From assembly GCF_003710935.1 (NCBI RefSeq), contig NZ_RHHS01000044.1, positions 1 through 59,678 of the forward strand: a DNA stretch of 59,678 bases, in the 5' to 3' direction. Both the position numbers and the translations under genes were made by a program. Below the pieces are notes generated by a model that was not told the DNA's origin, did no database searches, and worked only from the letters and a program-made list of their open reading frames with translations. Shown here one piece after another: positions 17,230 to 27,104 of the stretch. This stretch comes from Brevibacillus gelatini. GTDB taxonomy: Bacteria; Bacillota; Bacilli; Brevibacillales; Brevibacillaceae. Positions within the stretch are counted from its first letter, which is position 1; each line of letters begins with the position of its first letter.

Positions 17230-18201
17230 ATGTTCGCTGACAACGTCCTAATCGTCACGATCGTCGCCGCGTTTCTCATTGCTGTATTGATTGGCCCACT
17301 GTTTATTCCCTTCCTTCGCCGCCTGAAATTCGGGCAGGCCATTCGCGAGGAAGGACCACAATCGCACTACAAGAAGGCTGGGACTCCTACCATGGGGGGA
17401 ACCATCATTCTTTTGGCACTTATCTTTACCGTGTTGAAGTTTGCCAATGCCAACATGGAGATTTACTTCCTGTTATTGGTGACACTCGGCTACGGTCTGA
17501 TCGGGTTTTTGGATGACTTTATCAAAATCAGAAAAAAACGCAACCTTGGTTTGACCGCAAAAGAGAAGTTTGCCGGTCAGATTGTGCTGGCAATCGGCGC
17601 GTATATTTTGCTGCTGATGATGGGGCACGATACGTCGCTGCATTTGCCAGGAACGCCGTGGAAGCTGGAACTCGGTTATTTCTACTTCCCGTTCCTGCTG
17701 TTTTTGCTCGTCGGCACGACCAACGCGGTGAACATTACGGACGGCCTGGACGGACTTTTGGCAGGAACCGGAGCCATCGCCTTTGGCGCGTATGCGATTA
17801 TCGCCTGGTTCGGGCAGGACTACGACACGGCGATTTTCAGTGCAGCCGTTGTCGGGGCTGTTCTTGGCTTCCTCGTCTTTAACGCCCATCCGGCGCGCGT
17901 GTTCATGGGGGACACCGGCTCGCTCGGCCTGGGCGGGGCGCTCGCCGGAATTGCCATCATGACGAAGACAGAGCTTCTGCTGGCGATTATCGGCGGTGTG
18001 TTCGTCGTGGAGACACTGTCGGTCATTTTGCAGGTCATCTCCTTCAAAACGCGCGGAAAACGGATTTTCCGCATGAGTCCGCTCCATCATCATTTTGAGT
18101 TGACGGGCTGGTCCGAGTGGCGGGTTGTCGTCACCTTCTGGCTGGTCGGCATGGTTTTTGCCGGATTGGGTGTATACCTTGAGGTGGTGACAATCAGATG
18201 A
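17230..18201 (+). CDS. mraY: Phospho-N-acetylmuramoyl-pentapeptide transferase
   Basis: A 323-residue membrane enzyme with about ten transmembrane segments that transfers phospho-MurNAc-pentapeptide from UDP to undecaprenyl phosphate, making lipid I. Diagnostic motifs are [16 protein letters not shown] (catalytic Asp pair), [21 protein letters not shown] and SPLHHHFEL near the C-terminus. ATG 17230 is preceded by AAAGGAGG. Its stop overlaps the murD start by four bases, indicating translational coupling. Confidence 0.97.
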   Translation: MFADNVLIVTIVAAFLIAVLIGPLFIPFLRRLKFGQAIREEGPQSHYKKAGTPTMGGTIILLALIFTVLKFANANMEIYFLLLVTLGYGLIGFLDDFIKIRKKRNLGLTAKEKFAGQIVLAIGAYILLLMMGHDTSLHLPGTPWKLELGYFYFPFLLFLLVGTTNAVNITDGLDGLLAGTGAIAFGAYAIIAWFGQDYDTAIFSAAVVGAVLGFLVFNAHPARVFMGDTGSLGLGGALAGIAIMTKTELLLAIIGGVFVVETLSVILQVISFKTRGKRIFRMSPLHHHFELTGWSEWRVVVTFWLVGMVFAGLGVYLEVVTIR

Positions 18202-19562
18202 TGCGTTATCAAAATCAGCATGTAGTCGTTTTAGGAATGGCCAAAAGCGGTGTAGCAGTGGCAAAACTGCTGCACCGCTTTGGCGCTCATGTCGTGGTCA
18301 ACGATAAGAAGCCGCGCGAAGAAGCAACAGGCATCAAGGAGCTGGAGGCGCTCGGGATCACCGTCATTTGCGGCCACCATCCGGAAGAGTTGCTTCATCC
18401 GGGTGTGTCGCTCGTCGTCAAAAATCCGGGGATTCCGTATGAAGCGCCGCCTGTGCAGCAAGCGCTCCAACTGGGGATTCCCGTCGTGACCGAGGTGGAG
18501 CTAGCCTCCCAGATTGCCAAGGCACCGATCATCGGCATAACCGGCTCCAACGGAAAGACAACCACGACAACGCTCGTCGGGCAAATTCTCAAGGAAGCGG
18601 GTCTGGATGTGCTTGTCGGCGGCAATATCGGCACGGTTTTGTGCGGCCTGGCGGAAGAGGCGGGCCCGGACCAGTTGCTCGTAGCCGAATTGAGCAGCTT
18701 CCAGCTCATGGGGACGAGGGAGTTTCGACCGCACATCGGTGTTTTGCTCAATCTGTATCCTGCTCATCTCGACTACCACCATACGATGGAGGCGTATCTG
18801 GACGCGAAGCTGAAAATGTTCGCCAATCAAACCGCAGACGATATGGCGATCCTGCCGTTTGACCAGCCGGAGGTTCTCGCCAAGTGCGGCGATCTGCCTG
18901 CCCAGGTGTACTATTTCAGCAAGACGCAGCAGGTTCCGAGAGGGGCTTTTGTTCAGGATGGCATCATCAAGTTCACAGATGGACAGGGCCAGCCGGAGAC
19001 GATCATCTCTGTGGCGGATATGACGGTTCCCCATCTGGACAACGCTCTGGCAGCGATTCTCGTCGCGAAGCTTTCCGGGGCTGATGTCGGTTCGATGGTA
19101 CAAGTGCTGTCTACTTTTCCCGGCGTGGAGCATCGCATGGAATACGTTGATACCATTGCCGGGGTGAAATATTTCAACGACTCCAAGGCGACCAATCCGG
19201 AAGCGGCTTCCCGCGCCCTGCAGGCGTGCCAGGAGCCTGTGGTCTGGATTTGCGGCGGCCTTGACCGGGGCGTCGATTTTCGCGAGCTTTTGCCTGTCAT
19301 GAAAGGGCGGGTCAAAGCGGTCATCGCGCTCGGGCAGACCGCGCCGATTTTGCTTGCGCGTGCGGAGGAAGCAGGGATTAACGAGCGAATCCATGTCGAT
19401 ACTGTGGAAGAAGCCGTTCTTGCCGCTTCCCGCCTGGCGCAGGCAGGAGACGTGGTATTGCTCAGCCCGGCGTGTGCGAGCTGGGATATGTTCCCTTCCT
19501 TTGAGGTCAGGGGGAGCATGTTTAAGGACGGCGTGCATAGACTTAAAACAAGCCTAGCATAA
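18198..19562 (+). CDS. murD: UDP-N-acetylmuramoylalanine-D-glutamate ligase
   Basis: A 454-residue cytoplasmic Mur ligase that adds D-Glu to UDP-MurNAc-L-Ala. The ATP loop is [15 protein letters not shown] near residue 115. Further marks are [15 protein letters not shown] and the substrate segment [11 protein letters not shown]. The GLDRGVDF stretch lies in the C-terminal domain. It starts at ATG 18198, overlapping the mraY stop in an ATGA arrangement. The next gene follows after 66 bp. Confidence 0.96.
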   Translation: MMRYQNQHVVVLGMAKSGVAVAKLLHRFGAHVVVNDKKPREEATGIKELEALGITVICGHHPEELLHPGVSLVVKNPGIPYEAPPVQQALQLGIPVVTEVELASQIAKAPIIGITGSNGKTTTTTLVGQILKEAGLDVLVGGNIGTVLCGLAEEAGPDQLLVAELSSFQLMGTREFRPHIGVLLNLYPAHLDYHHTMEAYLDAKLKMFANQTADDMAILPFDQPEVLAKCGDLPAQVYYFSKTQQVPRGAFVQDGIIKFTDGQGQPETIISVADMTVPHLDNALAAILVAKLSGADVGSMVQVLSTFPGVEHRMEYVDTIAGVKYFNDSKATNPEAASRALQACQEPVVWICGGLDRGVDFRELLPVMKGRVKAVIALGQTAPILLARAEEAGINERIHVDTVEEAVLAASRLAQAGDVVLLSPACASWDMFPSFEVRGSMFKDGVHRLKTSLA

Positions 19563-19628
19563 CGTCCCTTTTGACCCGCATGAATACAGCTTGATACGGG
19601 ACGGCATGAGAAAGGATGACCTGGCACG

Positions 19629-20726
19629 ATGAGCAAGGTACGCTCTGCCCCCGACTTCGTAATTATTTTTGCAACACTTTTTTTATTGGGAATTGGCATC
19701 GTGATGGTGTACAGCGCCAGTGCGATTGTCGCCCAGAAGCCGCCTTTTTCCGACCCGTACTTTTTTGCCAAGCGGCAGCTCATTTTTGCTTTGCTCGGCA
19801 TTACCTCGATGTACATCACGATGAACATCGACTACTGGGTGTGGAAGCAATGGGCCAAGCCGGGCTATTACGTGAGCATTTGCCTGTTGATACTGGTACT
19901 CGTCATCGGGATCGAAGTGAACGGCTCCAAAAGCTGGCTTGGCTTCGGGGCTTTCGGGATTCAGCCCGGCGAATTTGCCAAGCTCGGCGTCGTCGCGTTT
20001 TTGGCGCGCTGGCTATCGGACAACCAGAAGCAGATTGTCCTGTTCCGCAAAGGGCTGATGCCCGCACTGGCGATTCCGTTGGTCTGCTTCGGGCTCATCA
20101 TGCTCCAGCCTGACCTGGGAACAGGCACTGTACTCGTGGGCACGGCCATTGTCATGATTTTTGCCTCGGGAGCGCGAATCAGCCACTTCGTCGGACTGGG
20201 GATGCTTGGCATCGCCGGTTTTGTCGGGCTGGTGCTGTCGGCGCCTTACCGCATCAAACGGATTACGTCGTTTCTCGATCCGTGGTCGGATCCGCTCAAT
20301 ACCGGGTACCAGATCATTCAGTCGCTGTATGCGATTGGCCCTGGCGGCCTGCTCGGCCTTGGATTGGGACAAAGCAGGCAAAAGCATTTATACTTGCCAG
20401 AGCCGTACAACGACTTCATTTTTTCCATCGTAGCGGAGGAACTTGGATTTATCGGCGGCACGCTGATCCTGCTGTTGTTCCTGCTGCTTTTGTGGAGAGG
20501 GATGCGCACCGCGATAACCGCACCGGATCTGTTCGGAAGTCTTCTCGCGCTCGGAATCATCGGCATGATCGCGATACAGGTCGTCATCAACATCGGCGTC
20601 GTTACAGGTATGTTCCCGGTTACCGGGATTACGCTGCCGTTTTTAAGCTATGGAGGTTCGTCCCTGACACTGATGCTCACAGGTGTCGGCGTCCTCTTGA
20701 ATATTTCCCGCTTTTCCCGATCTTGA
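19629..20726 (+). CDS. spoVE: SEDS-family glycosyltransferase SpoVE (FtsW-like)
   Basis: A 365-residue SEDS protein with about ten membrane segments, which polymerises lipid II together with a class B PBP. The conserved loop around NGSKSWLGFGAFGIQPGEFAK and the late motif PVTGITLPFLSYGGSS are typical. Its place between murD and murG, with spoVD in the same cluster, is that of B. subtilis spoVE, which works on the spore cortex with SpoVD. Since no other SEDS gene lies in this cluster, a vegetative FtsW role cannot be excluded from sequence alone. ATG 19629 follows AAAGGATG. Confidence 0.9.
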   Translation: MSKVRSAPDFVIIFATLFLLGIGIVMVYSASAIVAQKPPFSDPYFFAKRQLIFALLGITSMYITMNIDYWVWKQWAKPGYYVSICLLILVLVIGIEVNGSKSWLGFGAFGIQPGEFAKLGVVAFLARWLSDNQKQIVLFRKGLMPALAIPLVCFGLIMLQPDLGTGTVLVGTAIVMIFASGARISHFVGLGMLGIAGFVGLVLSAPYRIKRITSFLDPWSDPLNTGYQIIQSLYAIGPGGLLGLGLGQSRQKHLYLPEPYNDFIFSIVAEELGFIGGTLILLLFLLLLWRGMRTAITAPDLFGSLLALGIIGMIAIQVVINIGVVTGMFPVTGITLPFLSYGGSSLTLMLTGVGVLLNISRFSRS

Positions 20727-20780
20727 ATTTTCAGGCAGGAAGCCAGTTTTTTCTCTGCATAAAAATAAGGGTGTGATTGT

Positions 20781-21884
20781 ATGCGCGTCGTCCTTACAGG
20801 CGGTGGCACAGGTGGACATATTTATCCGGCGCTTGCGGTGGCGAGGGAAGTTTCTCGCCAGACACCGCAGGCTGCCTTTTTGTATATCGGCAGTAAAAAG
20901 GGGCTGGAGGCACAGCTCGTGCCGCGCACAGACATTCCGTTCCAGTCTGTGGAAATCAGCGGCTTGAAACGAAAGCTGTCACTCGACAACATCAAGACTT
21001 TGTGGAAATTCATTCGGGCGGTTTCCGATGCGAAAAAAATGTTGCGCGACTTCCGGCCGGATGTCGTCGTCGGCACAGGCGGCTACGTGTGCGGCCCGGT
21101 CGTGTACGCCGCGGCCCGTTTGGGCATTCCGACGTTGATTCACGAGCAAAACGTCGTTCCGGGCTTGACCAACAAGTTTTTGTCGCGGCAGGCTACGCGG
21201 GTGGCCGTGTCGTTTGAAGAGTCGCTCGCACATTTTCCCAAGGGAAAAACGGTCTTTACCGGCAACCCGCGCGCGACGGAAGTGATGCATGGCGATGCAG
21301 AGGCAGGAAGAAGCTTTCTCGGGGTAGACGCTGGCAAAAAGATCGTCCTGATCTTTGGCGGCAGTCGCGGTGCAAGAGCGATCAATGAAGCGGTGCTGTC
21401 CATCGTCACACAACTGGGCAAACATGCCGATACTCATTTTGTATATGTAACCGGTGACGTTCATTTTGAAAACATCTCCCAACAACTCGCGGCGAAAGGA
21501 AAGCTGCCCGCGAACCTTTCCGTACTTCCCTTCGTCCATAATATGCCGGACGTTTTGGCGGCGACACATATTCTGGTTGGACGTGCCGGTGCATCCACGC
21601 TTGCCGAAGTGACGGCGCTCGGGGTGCCGTCGATTTTGATCCCTTCTCCGTATGTGACCAACAACCATCAGGAGAAAAATGCGCGCGGACTGGAACGCGC
21701 AGGGGCAGCGCGGGTGATTGTAGAAAAGGAACTGACCGGAGAGCGTCTGCTGTCCGAGGTAGAAGGTCTTTTGCAAAGCCGTGAGCTGTGGGCACAGATG
21801 AAAGAGAACGCCCTGTCGCTCGGCATGCCGCAGGCTGCCACCGAAATTGTTCGCACCTTGCAAGAGGTTTCCGGAAAAAAATGA
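20781..21884 (+). CDS. murG: UDP-GlcNAc:lipid I N-acetylglucosaminyltransferase
   Basis: A 367-residue peripheral membrane GT-B glycosyltransferase that turns lipid I into lipid II. The N-terminal glycine motif is GGTGGHIYPALA. The second glycine loop, LIFGGSRGARAINEAV, lies near residue 195. The UDP-GlcNAc contact region reads VGRAGASTLAEVTALGVPSILIPSPY. ATG 20781 lies behind AAGGGTGTG. It follows spoVE by 54 bp in the standard Bacillus order. Confidence 0.96.
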   Translation: MRVVLTGGGTGGHIYPALAVAREVSRQTPQAAFLYIGSKKGLEAQLVPRTDIPFQSVEISGLKRKLSLDNIKTLWKFIRAVSDAKKMLRDFRPDVVVGTGGYVCGPVVYAAARLGIPTLIHEQNVVPGLTNKFLSRQATRVAVSFEESLAHFPKGKTVFTGNPRATEVMHGDAEAGRSFLGVDAGKKIVLIFGGSRGARAINEAVLSIVTQLGKHADTHFVYVTGDVHFENISQQLAAKGKLPANLSVLPFVHNMPDVLAATHILVGRAGASTLAEVTALGVPSILIPSPYVTNNHQEKNARGLERAGAARVIVEKELTGERLLSEVEGLLQSRELWAQMKENALSLGMPQAATEIVRTLQEVSGKK

Positions 21885-21989
21885 TCGAATGGGCGAGTGT
21901 CACGCCGCTCTGGGCGATGGCATAGTATGGAGCAAACACGTGAGAAGACGCAAAGGTCCGACCTAGCAAACGTATCAGGAGGTTCACAA

Positions 21990-22895
21990 ATGAAAAAAAT
22001 CGCAGATGAGCTGAAGCAAGCAGGGATCAAAAAAGTGTGGACCAATGAACCTCTCGCCAATCATACAACATGGCGGATCGGGGGTCCTGCTGATTTGTTG
22101 ATCCAGCCCAAGGACAAAGAATCCTTGCTTACAGCCTTGCAAATCATCCATCGTCATGAAATTCCTTGGAGTGTAATCGGGCGCGGCTCCAACCTTCTGG
22201 TGAGGGACGGAGGGATTCGCGGAGCCGTGCTCAAAGTGGCTGAGGGCTTGAGCCACTGCGAGTTCAGGGGTGAAGAGGTGTGTGTGGGTGCCGGATATTC
22301 CATGATCCGCCTGGCGGTGGAGGCAGGCAAGAAGGGATTGACCGGGCTGGAGTTCGCAGGAGGGATTCCTGGTACGGTAGGCGGGGCTGTCTATATGAAT
22401 GCAGGGGCCCACGGATCTGATCTTTCACGTATTCTTATTGAAGCCGAAATCCTTTTTGCAAACGGCGAATGTAAGGTGTTGAGTAACGAGGAACTGAGCT
22501 TTAGTTACCGGACTTCTCTCTTGCAGAGAGAAAAAGGAATCGTGCTGGAGGCCCGTTTCCAGCTGCGTCATGGCGATCGCAAACAAATTGCCGCTACGCT
22601 TTCTGCCAACAAGGAGCGTCGTCGCCATACACAGCCGTTGCAGATGCCTTGCGCCGGCAGTGTGTTCCGCAACCCGCCGAACGACCACGCTGGACGTTTG
22701 ATCGAGGCAGCAGGGCTGAAAGGCTATCGAGTCGGTGGAGCTCAGGTTTCGGAAAAACACTCCAATTTCATCGTGAATTGCGGAGGAGCCACGGCTACCG
22801 ACGTCCTCACCTTAATCGAGCATGTACGGAGCACAATTCTTGCGACATACGGAATTGATCTGCATCCGGAAGTTCTGGTGGTGGGCGAGGGGTAA
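21990..22895 (+). CDS. murB: UDP-N-acetylenolpyruvoylglucosamine reductase
   Basis: A 301-residue flavoenzyme that reduces UDP-GlcNAc-enolpyruvate to UDP-MurNAc with NADPH. The FAD-binding segment includes TTWRIGGPADLL and VIGRGSNLLVRDGG. The catalytic Ser lies in CAGSVFRNP, and the late Glu in LHPEVLVVG. ATG 21990 has a CAGGAGGTT site and was preferred over in-frame codons further upstream, which precede the typical start. murA follows after only 15 bp, so consecutive enzymes of the same step (enolpyruvyl transfer, then reduction) sit side by side in reverse order. Confidence 0.95.
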   Translation: MKKIADELKQAGIKKVWTNEPLANHTTWRIGGPADLLIQPKDKESLLTALQIIHRHEIPWSVIGRGSNLLVRDGGIRGAVLKVAEGLSHCEFRGEEVCVGAGYSMIRLAVEAGKKGLTGLEFAGGIPGTVGGAVYMNAGAHGSDLSRILIEAEILFANGECKVLSNEELSFSYRTSLLQREKGIVLEARFQLRHGDRKQIAATLSANKERRRHTQPLQMPCAGSVFRNPPNDHAGRLIEAAGLKGYRVGGAQVSEKHSNFIVNCGGATATDVLTLIEHVRSTILATYGIDLHPEVLVVGEG

Positions 22896-22910
22896 CACGG
22901 AGGTGAAAGT

Positions 22911-24167
22911 TTGGAGACTTTTGCGATCGAAGGCGGAAGACCTCTGTCCGGTTCGCTTCGGATCCAAGGAGCCAAGAACGCTGCTCTTCCCATCCTTGCA
23001 GCTTCTGTGCTTGCGGAAGGGCAATTCTATATCTACGATGTCCCCCATCTGAAAGATATCAAGGTCATGCTGGAAATACTGACGGCACTGGGGGCCAAGG
23101 CGAAGCATGTGGACGGTTGCGTCGATCTGGATACAACGTCTGTCTCCGTCCCGCATGTACCAGATGATTTAATGAGCCAGATGCGCTCTTCGATTTTTCT
23201 GGCCGGGCCGCTTCTGGCTCGATTGGGCGAAGTCACGATCTCGCGTCCGGGCGGATGTGACATCGGTGAACGCAGAATCGACCTGCACTTGTCGGGGCTT
23301 ACAGCGCTCGGGGCCAAAATCGAAGAATCGGAAGGCTACATTACATTTCGGGCGAAGCAATTGCGCGGGACCAATGTCTTTCTTTCTTTCCCCAGCGTGG
23401 GTGCGACGGAAAATATCATGATGGCGGCGGTTTTGGCAAAAGGGACGACGCGCATCTGCAACGCGGCCAGGGAGCCGGAGATCATCGACCTGCAAAACTT
23501 TCTGAACGCCATGGGCGCGCGGATCAGGGGCGCAGGCACCGATACGATCGAGATCACCGGCGTGCAGCGGCTTCGTTCCGTCAGCTACCGGATCATCCCC
23601 GACAGAATTGTCACGGGTACGTTCGTGCTGGCGGTCGGAATTGCCCAGGGCCACATCGAGCTGACCAACACGCTGCCTGAGCAACTCACCGCATTGATTG
23701 AGGTTGTCCGTAGCTGCGGTGTTGAAATCAAAACCCGCCATGATATAATGGAAATCAAAAGTAATTCCCGTCCGCGTGCCTACGACCGGATCATCACCTC
23801 GCCATACCCAGGGTTTCCGACAGACCTGCAGGCGCAGTTGATGGTGTTTCTGTCACAGGCGAGGGGGACCAGCGTTATCAAGGAAACGATCTTCGAAGGA
23901 AGATTCAAACATGTGAATGAATTGGCGCGAATGGGCGCATCCATATACGTAGATCTCGGCTCTGCCATCATTCGCGGCGTCGGAAAGCTGACTGCCACGA
24001 GTGTAGAAGCGACGGATCTGCGAGCAGGAGCTGCTTTGGTCTTGGCAGGGCTTGCTGCAGAAGGCATTACCACGGTGAACCAGATCCATCATATCGATCG
24101 TGGGTACGATCGGCTGGAAGAGCAATTGCGCAGGCTGGGAGCCGATATCACGAGGGTGTCGATATGA
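22911..24167 (+). CDS. murA: UDP-N-acetylglucosamine 1-carboxyvinyltransferase
   Basis: A 418-residue cytoplasmic enzyme that transfers enolpyruvate from PEP to UDP-GlcNAc, the first committed step of peptidoglycan synthesis. GAKNAALPILAASVL near residue 20 holds the conserved Lys-Asn pair. RPGGCDIGERRIDLHL near residue 115 holds the Cys attacked by fosfomycin, so the enzyme should be drug sensitive. Translation starts at TTG 22911 behind GGAGGTG. In B. subtilis no murA lies within the dcw cluster; here it sits between murB and divIB. A hairpin at 24171-24208 ends this block. Confidence 0.95.
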   Translation: METFAIEGGRPLSGSLRIQGAKNAALPILAASVLAEGQFYIYDVPHLKDIKVMLEILTALGAKAKHVDGCVDLDTTSVSVPHVPDDLMSQMRSSIFLAGPLLARLGEVTISRPGGCDIGERRIDLHLSGLTALGAKIEESEGYITFRAKQLRGTNVFLSFPSVGATENIMMAAVLAKGTTRICNAAREPEIIDLQNFLNAMGARIRGAGTDTIEITGVQRLRSVSYRIIPDRIVTGTFVLAVGIAQGHIELTNTLPEQLTALIEVVRSCGVEIKTRHDIMEIKSNSRPRAYDRIITSPYPGFPTDLQAQLMVFLSQARGTSVIKETIFEGRFKHVNELARMGASIYVDLGSAIIRGVGKLTATSVEATDLRAGAALVLAGLAAEGITTVNQIHHIDRGYDRLEEQLRRLGADITRVSI

Positions 24168-24170
24168 TCG

Positions 24171-24208
24171 AGGGAAGACAAGCGGCATAGTGCTATGCCG
24201 CTTTCCCT
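24171..24208 (+). terminator. Strong hairpin after murA
   Basis: AAGCGGCATAG pairs with CTATGCCGCTT around a 2-base loop, extended by AGGGAA with TTCCCT. The following tract (GTTTCATAAAG) is poor in T, so termination may be partial. Confidence 0.6.
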
Positions 24209-24210
24209 GT

Positions 24211-24239
24211 TTCATAAAGTTGCAATTATTTGGTATAAA
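24211..24239 (+). promoter_or_regulatory. Extended -10 promoter ahead of divIB
   Basis: TTCATA (24211-24216) and TATAAA (24234-24239) are 17 bp apart, and TG sits at the extended position (TGGTATAAAT). It would restart transcription after the murA hairpin. Confidence 0.55.
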
Positions 24240-24313
24240 TCCATTAATTTTCTTTTTTCGATTGAATTATCTTGCGGGCGACGAGCCTAGAATGCATGAG
24301 GAAGGATTCGGCC

Positions 24314-25108
24314 ATGGCGGTATATGAAGAACGCATTCCGCAAGTAAAAGAGCAACGTCCCAGAAGAAAAGGAAACCGCAAGCTGGTTTTTCTTTTGGTA
24401 CTGTTTTTTCTTACCGTACTTATTATCGTTTTTATTCGATCACCGTACAGCAAAGTACAGGAAATTCAGGTTATCGGCAATGACATTTACACCGCAGAGC
24501 AAATTGTCCAGCAGTCGGGCCTTGTGCGTGACATGCAATTTCTCAACGTCTGGGAGAGCAGTGTGCAGAACAATCTGCAGCCGCTTGAGGGGATCAAAAG
24601 CGTGACGGTCAGCCGCTCCTTTCCGGGTGTCATCCGGCTGCACGTGACGGAGTTGAAGCGGGTCGCTTTCTGGAACGCCCAGGACGGCAACCGCTATCCG
24701 CTGCTCGAAAACGGGAAAATATTGAAGCAGGTAAATTTTGCCGATCGCGTGGTGGACAGGCCTCTCATCAGCTCCTGGTCAGCGCCTGAACTGCTCCCGA
24801 ACCTCGCCAAAGCGTTGTCCAAACTGACGCCGAACGTGCTCGCCGAGATTTCGGACATAACTCTGACGCCGACGGTGTACGATAAGCAACGGGTAACTTT
24901 GTACATGCGAGACGGCAACGAGGTGCGCAGCGTGGTCTACAAGCTCGACAAAATGTTGAACTGGTACCCGGCTATCGTGGCTGAACTGCCTGCCGGTACC
25001 AAAGGGGTGCTCTCCATGTTTGAACAGCCGTGGTTTGTTCCGTACGGTGCGGCAAATGATGCCGACAAGCCTGCCGACAACCAACAGCAAACAGATAAGC
25101 CGCAGTAA
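24314..25108 (+). CDS. divIB: Cell division protein DivIB (FtsQ family)
   Basis: A 264-residue bitopic divisome protein. A basic cytoplasmic tail (RPRRKGNRK) precedes one membrane segment, LVFLLVLFFLTVLIIVFI. A POTRA domain starts at YSKVQEIQVIGNDIYTAEQI, followed by the FtsQ/DivIB beta domain. DivIB bridges FtsL-DivIC and PBP2B. ATG 24314 sits 8 bp after GAGGAAGGA. The C-terminal tail is rich in Asp, Gln and Lys, as in other DivIB proteins. It has its own promoter candidate and leads the stretch to ftsZ. Confidence 0.9.
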   Translation: MAVYEERIPQVKEQRPRRKGNRKLVFLLVLFFLTVLIIVFIRSPYSKVQEIQVIGNDIYTAEQIVQQSGLVRDMQFLNVWESSVQNNLQPLEGIKSVTVSRSFPGVIRLHVTELKRVAFWNAQDGNRYPLLENGKILKQVNFADRVVDRPLISSWSAPELLPNLAKALSKLTPNVLAEISDITLTPTVYDKQRVTLYMRDGNEVRSVVYKLDKMLNWYPAIVAELPAGTKGVLSMFEQPWFVPYGAANDADKPADNQQQTDKPQ

Positions 25109-25131
25109 AGAAAAAAAGGGGAAGCAGACAA

Positions 25132-25842
25132 ATGAGTCGTCGCCGCAAGTTTCATTTATATTTAACCGTTGTTACCTTCTGTACAGGCTTTCTGGTAGCG
25201 ACCTCGTTCGAGACAACCAAGCTCATGCGCAAAGAGCGGCTGAACGACCAGTTGTTCCAGCAGGAAACGCAATTGAACGATCGGATTTTGTCCGAAAAAG
25301 AGCAAAACAGGCATCTGGAAAACCAACTGATCGATCTGCAGCGCCAAGTGGGCAAAGTCGAGGAAGCGATGGCGCAGCGAAAATCGGAAGCAGCAGAAAC
25401 GCTCAGCCAACTGGAAGCCGCGCGCATGCTTTCCGGCGTAGTAGCCGTGGAAGGGCCGGGCATCGTCATCACGATGCAAGACAGCCAGCAAGCCGCCAAC
25501 AGCGCGGACATCGCCAACTACATCGTGCATGAGCAGGATGTCCGCCTGGTCGTCAACGAGCTGCGGGCTGCCGGGGCGGAGGCAATCAGCATCAACGGCC
25601 AGCGGCTGGTGAGCAACTCTTCCATCCGCTGTGTCGGACCGACGATCATCGTCAACGGGATCAAGTCGGCCGCTCCTTTTGTGATTTCGGCGATCGGCGA
25701 TCCGGAGACGATGGAGAGCGCTCTGAATTTGCCGGGAGGGGTGCTGCACTCCCTGCGAGATTTTGTGCAAATTGATCTGGCGAAAAAGGACAAGCTGCAA
25801 TTGCCGGCGTTCGTCGGCGACGCCAAAACGAAACACTCCTAA
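25132..25842 (+). CDS. ylxW: DUF881 family membrane-anchored protein (YlxW-like)
   Basis: A 236-residue protein with one N-terminal membrane segment (FHLYLTVVTFCTGFLVAT), a long coiled coil at about residues 40-105 and a C-terminal DUF881 domain. In that domain EGPGIVITMQDS and ELRAAGAEAISINGQRLVSNSSIRCVGPTIIVNG are family marks. Function is unknown; the tandem pair before sbp and ftsA is conserved in Bacillales. It starts at ATG 25132. Confidence 0.88.
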   Translation: MSRRRKFHLYLTVVTFCTGFLVATSFETTKLMRKERLNDQLFQQETQLNDRILSEKEQNRHLENQLIDLQRQVGKVEEAMAQRKSEAAETLSQLEAARMLSGVVAVEGPGIVITMQDSQQAANSADIANYIVHEQDVRLVVNELRAAGAEAISINGQRLVSNSSIRCVGPTIIVNGIKSAAPFVISAIGDPETMESALNLPGGVLHSLRDFVQIDLAKKDKLQLPAFVGDAKTKHS

Positions 25843-25866
25843 AAGGGAAAAGGATGCGTTTGCCCC

Positions 25867-26613
25867 ATGTTACAAAAAAGCCGTAAAATCACGTTTATTC
25901 TTGCCATTATTAGTGCTATCATAGGTGTGATGTTGGCTGTACAATTGCGCAGCAGTTTACATCCCGTACACAAGGAGTCTCGCAGCATCGCGGAACTTCG
26001 GACCACGCTTCAAAAAGAACTGGAGAAACACAAAAACCTGCTCGCGGATATTTCCAAGTATAATCAGCTGTATTACCAGTACGAAACCTCATTAAGTGAA
26101 GACGAAAGCATATCTGTCATGAAGGAAGAGCTGGAACGAAACCGTCGATTGGCCGGAATGGTGGAAGTGGAGGGAGAGGGCATTGTGCTGCAAGTCGTCG
26201 ATGCCCCTGTACCCCAGGAGCCGATTCTGGACGAACACATGCAGGTGCCGGTCGTACGGGAGTACACGATTGACGATGAAGATTTGCGATGGCTGGTCAA
26301 TATCCTGTTTGCGAACGGAGCGCAGGCGATCTCCATCAATGAGCAGAGGCTGGTTGCCACTTCTGCGATTCGCAATGTGGGGGATGTCATTCAGATCGAT
26401 ACGAGGACAATCAAGCCCCCCTATGAGATAAAAGCATTGGGGGAGCCTGAAGTGCTGCTGTCCGCCTTGAAGCTGGAAGGAGTCGAAGAGAACTTCCGGC
26501 TCGCGAATAAAAAGGTGCTGGCAGAAAAACGGGACAAGCTGTTGATTGCTGCAAACAAAGAACCACGCGTCATTCAATTTATGAAACCTGTAAAAGAAAA
26601 AGGAGATTCGTAA
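25867..26613 (+). CDS. ylxX: DUF881 family membrane-anchored protein (YlxX-like)
   Basis: A 248-residue paralogue of the preceding protein with the same plan: one membrane segment (ITFILAIISAIIGVMLAVQL), a coiled coil and a DUF881 domain with VEGEGIVLQVVDAP and FANGAQAISINEQRLVATSAIRN. It lies 24 bp after its partner and 2 bp before sbp, so the three genes are an operon. Function unknown. Confidence 0.88.
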   Translation: MLQKSRKITFILAIISAIIGVMLAVQLRSSLHPVHKESRSIAELRTTLQKELEKHKNLLADISKYNQLYYQYETSLSEDESISVMKEELERNRRLAGMVEVEGEGIVLQVVDAPVPQEPILDEHMQVPVVREYTIDDEDLRWLVNILFANGAQAISINEQRLVATSAIRNVGDVIQIDTRTIKPPYEIKALGEPEVLLSALKLEGVEENFRLANKKVLAEKRDKLLIAANKEPRVIQFMKPVKEKGDS

Positions 26614-26615
26614 CC

Positions 26616-26963
26616 ATGTGGCTCCCGCTTATCGGACTGATTGTCGGTCTCGCTGTCGGCTTCCTTCTGGATTGGCGTGTGCCCCAGGAGTATAGCAGCT
26701 ATCTCTCCATCGCCCTTTTGGCTGGTTTGGATACGATCTTTGGGGGGATTCGCTCGTTTTTGGAGCGCACCTTCAACGTTCGGATCTTCATGTCCGGATT
26801 CTTTTTCAATACGCTGTTCGCAGCCGGGCTTGCCTTTATCGGCGGGTTTCTGGGGATTGATCTGTACCTGGCAGCGATTGTGGCATTCGGGGTGCGACTG
26901 TTCAACAACCTCGCTGTCATTAGGAGAATTGTTCTATCCCGTTGGATCAATCAGCAGGAGTAA
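26616..26963 (+). CDS. sbp: Small basic membrane protein Sbp (DUF1290)
   Basis: A 115-residue membrane protein with three to four hydrophobic segments and basic loops. It begins MWLPLIGLIVGLAVGFLLDW and has the LAGLDTIFGGIRSFLE region typical of the family. The gene always lies next to ftsA in Bacillus, where its role is not established. An AAAGGAGATT site precedes ATG 26616. Confidence 0.88.
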   Translation: MWLPLIGLIVGLAVGFLLDWRVPQEYSSYLSIALLAGLDTIFGGIRSFLERTFNVRIFMSGFFFNTLFAAGLAFIGGFLGIDLYLAAIVAFGVRLFNNLAVIRRIVLSRWINQQE

Positions 26964-27104
26964 GCCCGATAAAATGGGAAGAAGGTCATATTTTTACAAA
27001 AATTCTAGATGAAAAAAAGGGAATGGTTGTCCTGTGTGGAATAAATTATGCAGGTGTTCTCATTTTAGCAAGACAAAAGACGTAGCAGGGGAGGTGTCAC
27101 AGGT

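Noticed and set aside
19563..19628. A sigma-E promoter for spoVE in the murD-spoVE gap
   Set aside because: GCATAAC and GAATACA resemble parts of the consensus, but spacing and matches are too poor to claim.
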